From contig NC_080704.1 of NCBI RefSeq assembly GCF_030445035.2, positions 27,818,499 through 27,882,498 of the forward strand: 64,000 bases of DNA. The letters run 5' to 3'. The stretch is from Dasypus novemcinctus (Eukaryota > Chordata > Mammalia > Cingulata > Dasypodidae). Under the pieces are notes generated by a model. It was not told where the DNA came from. It searched no databases and saw nothing but the letters and a program-made list of their open reading frames with translations. Both the position numbers and the translations under genes were made by a program. Within the stretch, counting starts at the first letter, position 1. Each line of letters starts with the position of its first letter. Positions 41,901 to 53,200 of the stretch are shown piece after piece.

Positions 41901-44900
41901 AGACCCCTCTTCAAACTATGGAAAACAGTTAAAAGGCTACATTTACTGAGCAAGTACCAAACCAAGAAAGTGCAGCTTCAAAGATCCTTAGGAAAAGCTA
42001 GCCCCTCCCTCATCCCCTCATCAGGTTGGTGTGGAGCCAGCCGGGCTTCCTTTGTAGGTCCCTGGCCTTGTTCCAGCTGGGAAAGACTGACTTGGGAAAC
42101 TCTTCTGCTCATCCCCCTCTCAGAATTTGCACTCCCAGTCAAAAGCAGCTTGAGACAGCAAAAGCTTTGTAAGAAACAGTTGAGTTGGTTGGCCTGGGAC
42201 AAAGGCTTACCTGCTTTAAGTTCTGTAATGGAGCACCTAGGAGAGGGAGAAGGTCTGTTTCCTAGGGAGCAGATGGTGCGTGGCATTCAAATTGCTGCAA
42301 ACAAGGAAACTCCTAAGGCCACTAGCAAACACAACCCCAGGACAAGACGCAGGCCCAGGAAAGATAGTGGAGGACCTTGCATTTTGCATTTGCCTTGGGC
42401 TGACCTTGATAGGAGGGACGAATGTTGAAGAAGAGCTCTAGCCAATGCAAAGACAATTTGCAAAGACTGTGAAAGGTGTTTTTTTGCATTGGTTTGTTTG
42501 GTTTTGTTAGATCCTTGCATTTAAAAAAATCTGTTATATCATTAGCTGGATACAAACTCAAGAAGCAGACAGCTCTGGGACTAAATCCCAGAGTTAGTTT
42601 GAATTATTAAAATGCACAGTGTGCAGCAAATGATTCTAAGACAAAGAAACAGGAAATGGTGGTCCATCCAAAGGAAAAGGATAAAAAAACCAGACTGTGA
42701 CCATACCAAAGAGTTTTTAAAAAATGATTTTCAGTATGCTCAAAGAGATGAAAATATAGTAAAGTGCTAAAGGATATTAGAAAAACAATAAATGAACAAT
42801 ATGAGAATCTCAATATAGAGATAGAAATTTTTAAAAAGGAGCCAAACCAAACTGTTGGAGTTGAAGACCACAATAATGGAAATGAAAAATTCCCAGGAGG
42901 GTTTCACCAGCAGATTGGAGCTAACAGAAGAAAGAATTAGGGAAGCAGACTTGGCCCAATGGATAAGGTGTCCGCCTACCACATGGGAGGTCCGCAGTTC
43001 AAACGCTGGGCCTCCTTGTCCCGCGTGGAGCTGGCCCATGCGCAGTGCTCATGCGCTCAGGGAGTGCCCTGCCATGCAGGGGTGTCCCCCGCATAGGGGA
43101 GCTCCATGCACAAGGAGTGCGCCCCATAAGGAGAGCCGCCCAGTGTGAAAGAAAGTGCAGTCTGCCCAAGAATGGCGCCACACACGGAGAGCTGACACAA
43201 ACAAGATGACACAACAAAAAGAAACACGGATTCCCAGTGCCGCTGATAAGGATAGAAGCAGTCACAGAAGAACACACAGCGAATGGACACAGAGAGCAGA
43301 CAACTGGGGGGGGGTGAGGGGAGAGAAATTAAAAAAAAAAAGAATGAGTGACCTCACAGACAAAACAATTGAAATGAATCAAGTTGAGGACCAGAAAAAA
43401 AAAGGCATAGAAAAAGCAAAAATAGCCTAAGAGTACTGTGGGACGCCATCAAGCTTAGCAATATACACATTTCGAGAGTCCCAGATGGAAAAGGAGAGAA
43501 AGGAGCAGAAGGAATATTATTCAAAGAAGTAATTACAGAAAACTTCCCAAACTTGGCAAAAGATGTGAATATTTGCAGACCAAACAGGATAACTTTGAAG
43601 AGAAATACACCCAAACACTTGGTAGTCAAACTGGAATGTGAGGGACAAGGGAAGAGTCCTGAAAGCTAAAAGAGAAAAGCAATATGTTATGTACAAGGGA
43701 GTCCCAGTTACATGGAGTACTTATTTTTTCATCAGAAACTATGGAGGCAAGAAGGTAGTGGGTTGAAATACTTAGTGCCAAGGAAAAACCATTGCTAATC
43801 AATAATTTTATACCTGGTGAGACTTTCATTCAAAAATGAGGGAGAGATTAAGGCATTCTCAGATAAACAGAAGCTTAGAGAGTTCGTTATCACTAGACCT
43901 TCCCTACAAACAATGCTAAAAAGGAGTTCTTCAAACTGAAAGGAAAGGACACGGGACAGTGGATCAAAGTGGCATAAAGAAACAAAGACCTCTGGTAAAC
44001 ATAGACATTTGGGTAATTATAAATACCAGTACTATTTCTTGGTGTGTAACTCCACTTCTTACAGATGCTAAAATGAAAGTGCACAAAAAGTTATGATAAA
44101 TCTGTAACAAGTACCAAAAAAAGGGAGAATGGGGGCATAGGAACAGTTTATGTGTATGCTGTTGAAGTTAAGTTGGTGTCAAGTAAAAAATGACTGTATA
44201 ATTAGGATGTTAAATTCAACCCCATGGTAACCACAAAGAAAATATATGAAAAACATATCAAGGGAAGCAAATGTGGCTCAAGCAATTGAGCCCCCACCTA
44301 CCACACAGGAGTTCCCAGGTTTGGCTCCCAGTGCCTCCTGAAGAAGACCAGCAAGACAGTGAGCTGGCGCAACAAGCAGGCCCAGTGAGCTGACACAACA
44401 AGATTACATAACAAAGGAGACGCAAAGAAGAAAGACAATGAGAGACACAACAGAAAGCAGGAAGCTGAGGTGACTCAAGCATTTGAGTGCCTCCATTCCA
44501 CATCGTAAGTCCCAGGATTGGTTCCTGGTGCCTCCTAAAGAGAAGATGAGAGAAGCAGATGTGGCTCAAGTGATAAGGCCTCCACCTGACATATGAGAGG
44601 ACCTGGACTCAGTCCCTGGGGCCTCCTGGTGGAGAAGAAGAGAAAGCATGACTGCACGATGTGCCAGTGCCTGTGTGATGAGTCCAGTGTCCATGTGGTG
44701 AGCCAAGTGCCCACATGGTGAGCTGAGTGCCCATGTGGGTGCCTGTGTGGCAAGCTGAGTGCCCATGTGGTGAGCTGAGTGCCCACGCAAGTGCCTGCAT
44801 GGTGAGTCAGTGCCTGCACAGTGAGACAAATGCCCATGCAAGTACTTGTGCGGCAAGCCGAGTACCCACATGAGTGCCTGCATGGCAAGCCAAGTGCCCC

Positions 44901-47900
44901 CGTGGTGAGCCAGTGCCTGTGCAAGTGAGTCATGCAGCAAGAAGATGATGTAACAAAAGAGAGAAAAAAGGGAGAGTCAGGGTGAAGCACAGCAGACACC
45001 AGGAACTGAGGTGGTGCAATTCACAGGGAACCTCTCCCTACATCAGAGTTCCCCACAATCGAATCCCAGTGAATCCTAGAGGAGAAAGATGGGAAGACAA
45101 AAAAAAGAGAAATAGATACAGAAGAGCACAAAGAAAATGGACACAGACAGCAAAAACAGCAGGGTGGGGAGGGGGAGGGGAAGAAAAAAATAAAAATTCT
45201 TAAAATTAAAAAAAGCAGACAGCAGACACAGCAAATGGACATAGAGCAGATAGCGAGTGCAGACAAGGGGGGAATAAATAAATAAAATAAAATCTTATAA
45301 AAAACATCTAGAAAGAAATGAGAACGTCTTAATATGGTACAATACAAAAAAATCAAATACGAAAATAGGCATTAGCAGAAGAATGGAGGGTCAGAGAAGA
45401 CTAGCAAAGATGAAATAACAAAATGGAAGAAGAAAGGCCTGCATTATCAGTAGTTACTTTAAATGTAAATGAGGGGGGTGGGGGGGTGGGGTTGAATGGG
45501 ACCTCACATATATATTTTTAATGTAATATTATTACAAAGTCAATAAAAAAAAATGTAAATGGAGGGGAATCAGTGTAGCTCAGTGGTTGAGTGCCTGCTT
45601 CCCATGTACAAGGTCCCAGGTTCAATCACTGGTACCTCCTTAAAAAAATGTGAACGAATTAAACTCTCCAGTCAAAAGGCAGAGATCGGCAGAATGGATT
45701 TTTAAAAAATGACTCAACTATATGCTGTTTACAAGATACCTTAAATTCAAAGACATAAGCAGGTTGAAAGTGAAAGGTTAGAAAAAATGTACCATCCAAG
45801 AAGTAATCAAATGAGAGCTGGGGTAGTTGTACTAATATCAGATAAAATAGACTTTAAATAAAATACTATTACAAGGGACAAAGAAGGGCATTATATACTG
45901 ATAAAGGAGTCAATTGAACAAGAAGACATAACAATTATAAATATGTATGCACCTAACAGCAGAACCCCAGAATATATGTAGCACTCAGTATGGATTTTGG
46001 TTAGGAAGGTGATATTAGACATGTCTTATTAGAATTTCTTTGTAACTTAAAAGGGTTTCTAAAGACCAGCATATCCATGACTTTTGTAATGCTTTATGGT
46101 CATTTATATTTACCTTCGTCTGGCAGTGGCTTATTAGACTTGAGCTTTAAGTTTTGTTTTGTTGTTTCCTTTGTATTCTCCTAGAATATAAGCTCCTTAA
46201 AACTAGGGACCTTGGCATCTTAATTTTTGTTTTTTTCAGCACTCACTAAAATTCTTCCTAGTCCAGCCTCCTATGAGATATTTGTAAACAAATAGTTGCA
46301 TGTATTTGAGACGGGCTAATATTTTTAGAACAGAGTCCTGTGATGAGTTTTGAATAGGAAAATCTTATAATAAAATATTTAGTAAAATAATCTCCATAAT
46401 CTATTAAATTTTCTCGTGTGCTTTTTCTTAACATTGATTCATGGCTAGGTTAGATCTGCTGTGCTAGTTGCTGGGAAAACCCTCACCCTTCTCTTTATGA
46501 CTTGGCCTTTTGTTTTCAGTCTTGTGGGTTTGCCGTTTAGATAGTCTAGCCTGTGGAAGTATCCATATGCCACACCCACAGTGTGGTTAATTATTTTATT
46601 TATTTTTTTATAAAGATTTATTTATTTCTTTCCCCTTCCTCTCCCTGCCCCCCCAGTTTTCTGCTCTCTGTGTCCATTCGCTGTGTGTTCTTCTGTGTCC
46701 GTTTCTGTTCTTGTCAGTGGCCCAGGAATGTGTGTCTCTTTTTGTTGTGTCATCTTGCTGCGCCAGCTCTCCGTTTGTGCGGCGCCACCCCTGGGCAGGC
46801 TGGACCTTCCTTCGCGCTGGGCAGCTCTCCTTACGGGGTGCACTCCCTGCACGTGGGGCTCCCCTACACAGGGGACACCCCTGCGTGGCAGGGCACTCTT
46901 TGTGCGCATCAGCACTGCGCGTGGCCCAACTCCACACGGTTCAGGAGGCCCCGGGTTTTGAACCGCGGACCTCCCATGTGGTAGACGGACGCCCTATCCA
47001 CTGGGCCAAGTCTGCCTCCCTTAATTACTTTATGATCAGCACCTTATATTACCCTTGAAAACAAATTCTTAAAATAATATCACTTGTGTTAAGTGGCAAT
47101 AATAATCATTCCTTAATTTTTCTTTTTAAAGATTGGTAGTAAATTTTTGCTCATATATATATTGCAGATAAAAGTAATCTGGTCAATTACATTAAAATTT
47201 TTTATTTCTAGGTTAAAAAAATGGAAAAGTCCTAAAAAAAACTTATTATATTAATAAGTAGAAGTTAAATTTTACTCTAGGTGTAATGAAAATAAATTTA
47301 TAACCCAGGAGTTGAATTTTGGTTATGATGGTAGTTTTTTTAAGCTTTTTCATTTTTATGTTAAATTATTTTAAACAAAATTGTCCTGTTTGAGTATATG
47401 TGCAATCATATACCCTAATACCCCATGATCATTCCTGTCATGAGAGAAACAGTGGCAGAATTAATGTGGCTTTGATTTTCCATTTCCAGGCAGGCGGTTC
47501 CCAAATCTGGCTGCCCAGTTTTTAAAGTGCAGATTTCCAGTCCTCAACACAGAGTTCATAATCTATACTCTTTATAAACTTGGTAATGAATTCTACCAAC
47601 AGCCAGATTTGGGAACCATACTAGGCCTCTAGATGCCAGCCTGACCAAAAAGAACATCTCTCTAATTGACCTTACCTTGAGAACTTTATCATGGGCCAGA
47701 GGATTGCTCCATTTAACAAATACTTATTAGGTGGGTTTTGTGTCCAAGGCATCATGTGCCTTGAGAGTTTATAGAGATGCATATGAATATGGATTTGGCC
47801 ATTACTGCCCTCAAAGTGTTTTTGCCTGGGTGGTATATATGTGTCTTGTAATTTCTTGGGTGTTTCAAGGATCATGATGATATTTTTAATTATAGCATTG

Positions 47901-50217
47901 ATACAAACTAATTTATAGCGTTGCTTAAAAAATTCTTTTCACATGTTTTCTTAGGAACCATACTGGGTCTTTTGAAATTGAAGCTGGCTGTTTCTATGTG
48001 GGCTCTACCATTCTCCACATATTATATTTGTATAGTACTTTTTCTTGACAGTACTATCATAATCTCATGCTACTGGGCAAGCTAATAGCAAGAGAAGCTA
48101 GCACATTTGGGAGGGTCAGATTATTTTCCTGTGCTATATTGAATTGAAAAGCAATGTTTAAACATCTTTAAAGGTATTGTATACTTGGAAGAATTGTTCT
48201 GTGGAGACTTACTGGTTTTGTATATGGATAATGAACCATCATTTTTAGATTTTAGAATTTGTTGATTTAAGTAAAGTGGCCTTGATAGTTCTTTGTTGGC
48301 TTGGTGCTATCATGTCACTAGGTGGAGATGTAGCATTGTTGGGTGGTATAGCCAAAGCAAAAAGAGTGTCTTGATTTTTTTTCTTTTTAAAAGATATTTG
48401 ATGAGGCCTATTATAACATTTTTTTTAAAAAACTTGTAAATTTGGTATAATTCTAAATTTTAACTCTTTAGAGTTTAAATTCAATCCTAATTTAATGTCT
48501 ACTTTCACACTGATCAATTTTTTCCTCTCACTGACAATTCCTTTTTGCTATTCCTCATTAAATCATCTTGTCAGAGTCATTCTAACATCTCTATCTGTGA
48601 TATGATTCTTTATAGCAATTTAATTCTAAAAGCTTAATAAAATAATCAGAATTCTTACTCCAAGGCCAAACAATATATAAACTTTTCACTTGGTAGCAGT
48701 GTAAGGTAAATGAACCAAAACTTAGTCTGAATATACCCTAATCTTATCTTTGTATTATTTTAGGTTTGATAGTATCAAATTTTAACATTTTTCATTTTAA
48801 CATTTATTCTTTAGGGCATCTTCTTTCCCCTTATTTCTTTCTTCCTTTCCTTCCTTCCCTTTTTTCTTTCTCTCACCTCTTGAATCTTAAACAAGTACCT
48901 ATTCTATGTACAGTATCCATGTGGGGAATATAAAAGAAGTACACATCTGTCTACAAAAGAGCCAATACCCAATTGAGAACATTTCAGATGTGCCCCTGAA
49001 ACTTTTTAAAGTAATCTGAATATCTGATCTTTAGAAAGTGTAAAGGTGAAACAAAAAATGTTCTTGCCTTGAAAAAGTATGGCAGTTCCTCAAAAGGTTA
49101 AAATTACCATAGGATCCAGCAGTTCCCTCCTAGGTGACGTGAAAACATGTCCACACAAAAACTATAGTCATAGATGCATTGTTCATAATAGCCAAAAAGT
49201 GGAAACAACCCAAAAAGCCATCAACTGATGAACAGATAAGCAAAATGTGGTATATTTGTACAATTTATACAAAGGACAGCTATAAAAAGGAAGGAAGTAC
49301 TGATACCTGCTACAATGTGAATGAAACTTGAAAACATTATGCAAAGTGAAAGAAATCAGTCATAAGTGACCACATATTGTGTGATTCCATTTCTATGGAA
49401 TGTCTAGACTAGCAAATCTACAGAAACAGGAAGCAAATCCATCTTTGCCTAGGGTTGGGGAAGGTAGGTAGTGACTACCAGTGGGTATGGGGTTTCTTTT
49501 TGGGGTGATAAAAATGTCCTAAAATTGGATTGTGATGATGATTGCACAATTCTGTGAATATACTAAAAACCATTGAAATCCATCTTTGCCTAGGGTTGGG
49601 AAGGTAGGTAGTGACTACCAGTGGGTATGGGGTTTCTTTTTGGGGTGATAAAAATATCCTAAAATTGGATTGTGGTGATGATTGCACAATTCTGTGAATA
49701 TACTAAAAACCATTGACTCTTACACTTTAAATGGGTTGATTGTGCAGTATATGAATTATATTTCAATAAGCTACTTTTTTAAGTTAAAAAGAAAGTAAGT
49801 TACCAAAAGATTTAAAATTTATCAAACCGGGAAGCAGACTTGGCCCAATGGATAGAGCGTCCGTCTACCACATGGGAGGTCCGCGGTTCAAACCCCAGGC
49901 CTCCTTGACCCGTGTGGAGCTGGCCCATGCACAGTGCTGATGCGCGCAAGGAGTGCCGTGCCACGCAGGGGTGTCCCCCGCGTAAGGGAGCCCCACGCAC
50001 AAAGAGTGCACCCCGTAAGGAGAACTGGCCACCCAGCACGAAAGAAAGTTCAGCCTGCCCAGGAATGGCACCGCACACACGGAGAGTTGATGCAGCAAGA
50101 TGACGCAACAAAAAGAAACACAGATTCCCGATGCCGCTGATAAGGATAGAAGTGGTCACAGAAGAACACACAGGGAATGGACACAGAGAGCAGATAACTG
50201 GGGGGGGGGGAGGGAAG

Positions 50218-50287
<70 letters not shown>

Positions 50288-53200
50288 AATTTATTTATCA
50301 AACCAAGAAATATTTATTATCTCTTCAGGCACTGTACTGAGTGTATGAAAGTTACAAAACAAGTGTAACAGACAAACTTGGATCTCAAATTGTAGTTTAA
50401 GAGGCACACATGAAATATGGAAGAATGGACTTTGCTTTATGAATTTGTTCTCCCCATCCCTCAGGATGTAACCGCCTAAATTCTCTTTTTCAGCTCTTTC
50501 TGTAATGGCCCTGGTGTTGTTACCCTGTGCCTTTTATTTCTCCTTTCAAGAGCAAACTGTTGCTCTTCATACTTTGGTGATAAATATCAGCCCCAATCTG
50601 ATACCTTTAACCAACTTAAAGGACATTTTTAAGCAATAGTGGTGTCTCCAGTAACTTAAATTTTGTGACCCATCGAAGCACTCATTTATTCAGCAAATAT
50701 TTATTGTTTACAAATAACTCTGGCAAATTCTAAGACTTGACATTATTGTTTTTGAAATCACAACATATTATCTTGTTGCTGCAATTTAATCAGGTTATAT
50801 AGTGTCCTGAAGTACAATCTTGAGTTCATAGATTTTTATGAAAAAAACTTTTTGGGAATAATTAAAAGTTAAACAAATATGCACTTGTTATACAGCTAGC
50901 TATATTGTCACTTATCCAGTGTTTTGATAATAAGACAATGTTATGGTCATTAAAGGTTTAAGGAAAGCAGAGCAGGTGCAGCTCAGTGGTTGAGTGTGTG
51001 CATCACATGTGGGAGGTCCCGGATTCTATCCCCAGTAACTCCTTAAAAAAAAACCACAACTTTAAGGAATGCGATACAAAATATAGATCTCTCTTATATA
51101 TGTAATAGAATAATAATTCTATTCCAAAAAGCTCTAGTTTTTTAAGGCAATAGTTGATTAATTCAAAATCAGCCAGTTTAGAAATTCTTTTTTTATTCTA
51201 TAAATATGTATATATAATAAATACTTGTTTGTGCCTCCATTATTAGTGCATCAACTAAACTTTTTTCTTTCTTTGCAGATGCATATGAAACAGCCAAGAT
51301 GTTGTGTGAACAGTATTACTTGGTAGCCCCAGAGCTGGAAGTTGAAGAATTCAATGGTAAGGAACAAATGATTTTAACTTTAAATATGAAGGCGCTGACT
51401 AAAGAAGTGATTATACCTGAACTGTATTTCTTTGAGGTTCCAAAATTTTGCTGCTGTTTTATCTTTCATATCTTTTTAAAACTTTCTCTATACCATAGGT
51501 AAACTGGATTGACCAAGGTGTATTGTTGTAAGGAGATTTTGTTCAGGCATTAGACCCCAAAGTTCTTGGCTTAGAAGTAATCAAGTAGAGAATGCACAAA
51601 GGTACGAACAGGCAGTTCTCTAACAAATTCAGACAGTCGATAAGCATATGGAACCGTGGTTAACTTTACTATTAATAGTCAAAGAAGTACAAACAGAAAT
51701 AGAGAAATGTTATTTTTGTCTTTCAAAATGGCAATGATTAAAACGTTTTAATGCTTTGAATTGGTACTCAGAAAGATACACTCCCACCATCACTTAAACG
51801 TTTCTGGTATAAGTTTAAATTGGTACAGCCATTCTCAAAAATGCTAACAACATTCTTGCTCTTTGGCCCAGTAAATTAATTAATTAATTATTGTATTCTT
51901 TGCCCACAGAAAAAATTGTATAAGGAAATAGAGATGTACACTGATTTACTTATGTACAAGAGTGATCAGAGTGGTTTTGTTATAGAGAAAAGTTAGAAAA
52001 CAAGTCACATTTTCCATAATAAAGGATTATGTGAATAAACTATGGTACACCCATAAGATCCTAGGCATGCATTAAAAAATAATGCTTTAAACAATAATAT
52101 ATGGGAGAAGTTGAGTGTTTTTTTTTTAATGCGGGCTATGAAAATTTGTATTAGTGCAAATTCATTGGAAAATATTTTGAAGGATTCATACTACCAAAAT
52201 ATAAACAACAGCTCTCTAGATAGTGGAATTATAGCTGATTTTTGTATTATTCATATGATTTTGTAGTTCTTTACAAGTTACTTTATTTTTTAAAATTTTG
52301 TAAGTTACAGAAGAGACATGCTCATTTTAAGAATAGGCAATACTGAAATGTAGAATAAAAAATGAAAGTACCCCCTTCAGTCGCATACAGAGCTTTGCTT
52401 TTCACATATATGAGGTTCAAAGTATACATGTTCTATAACTTGGTGTTTTTTTGCTTCACCTTGAAAATATTTGCCTGTACTAATGTCATTTATAGATTAA
52501 CCATAGTGTAGATTGCCAGTATTTATTTAACCATTTCCCTATGGGTGGACATTTAGAATTTCCAGCTTTCCTGTATTACATTTAATGAGCAATAAAAGGG
52601 GTGTGTGTGTGTGTAAATTTGTGAACACATGAAAGTTTTTCTGTAGGTTAGATTCCTGGAAATGGAATGACTGTGTCTTAGGTTATGGGCATTTACAATT
52701 AAAGATACAACCAATTTCCCTCCCAAAAATATGCCCAAAATGTAATTCTCTTATAATGAAATAAAAATGTGAAAATACTTTAGGCTGCTGTCAAAGGACA
52801 ATTGCCTGTACATTCTGCTTAGACGGTATGGAATCAAAGCTGGTTTTCAAAGTCTTTTGGGTTCTCTGGGAAGGATTGTGTCCCTGTTTTGAATCAATAC
52901 ACTATCAGAACCAAGTGGAATTTTCTTGAGTATTTCTGATTAGAAGCATCTTAAAATTCTCTCTGTTTCTTCCTACTGACTAGGACACACCTGATCTGTC
53001 TAGATTTATACTTGTCAATCAATGGAATGTAAATTCGCAGGCAGTAAGAAATTGCTCTTTTGCGTTAATGGCAGCCTCACTCACTCTGAAGTCCAGAGCA
53101 GCAAGCCTGTTCTTGCTGATTCCAGGGTGCCAGCTGTGTCAGCACATTTATTACCAGCCCAGGCTATCATGCTGGGCAATTTACCTCACCATGAGAAGAT

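Larger units (their letters stand above)
41498..45985 (+). mobile_element. 5' half of an old L1, invaded by SINEs
   Basis: Starts 'gggaagatggcaacagtagg' (5' UTR style), continues through a 5' UTR ('actctccaggcggtggctct'), an ORF1-like region (about 42600-43990, many stops) and the ORF1-ORF2 spacer ('catggtaaccacaaagaaaa'). It ends in the first part of ORF2 ('ataacaattataaatatgta' near 45930). The reverse-transcriptase part is absent. Interrupted by 42941-43338, 44259-45298, 45472-45550 and 45562-45645. Not coding now. Confidence 0.8.
34435..51278 (+). other. PDK3: PDK3 intron 5 (16.8 kb), repeat-rich
   Basis: Donor gtaagg, acceptor tctttgcag. Carries two dimeric SINEs, L1 pieces, a four-headed SINE composite, three long DAS SINEs, two short tRNA-Ala-like SINEs, a 141-bp tandem duplication and a TAGA array. 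Nothing recognised in about 35100-36430, 37560-39260, 39620-41420, 46000-46580, 47040-49010 and 50310-50950. The short open frame at 40457-40681 has no family resemblance. Confidence 0.85.

Noticed and set aside
42941..43020. Separate tRNA-Arg origin for the long SINE family
   Set aside because: The D-arm wording (cccaatggataag) recalls tRNA-Arg, but the following 'ccacatgggaggtcc' is shared with the tRNA-Ala-like dimeric SINEs, so a common origin is more likely. A full alignment would settle it.
42607..43829. Possible second gene in intron 5 on the minus strand (several 60-100-residue frames)
   Set aside because: All lie antisense to the L1 ORF1 region and the nested SINE.
44535..44999. 154-residue His/Thr-rich repetitive open frame
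   Set aside because: Translation of the minisatellite inside the SINE composite; no start context, no family.
50221..50286. CRISPR-like or satellite array
   Set aside because: It is a simple 4-bp microsatellite without spacers.
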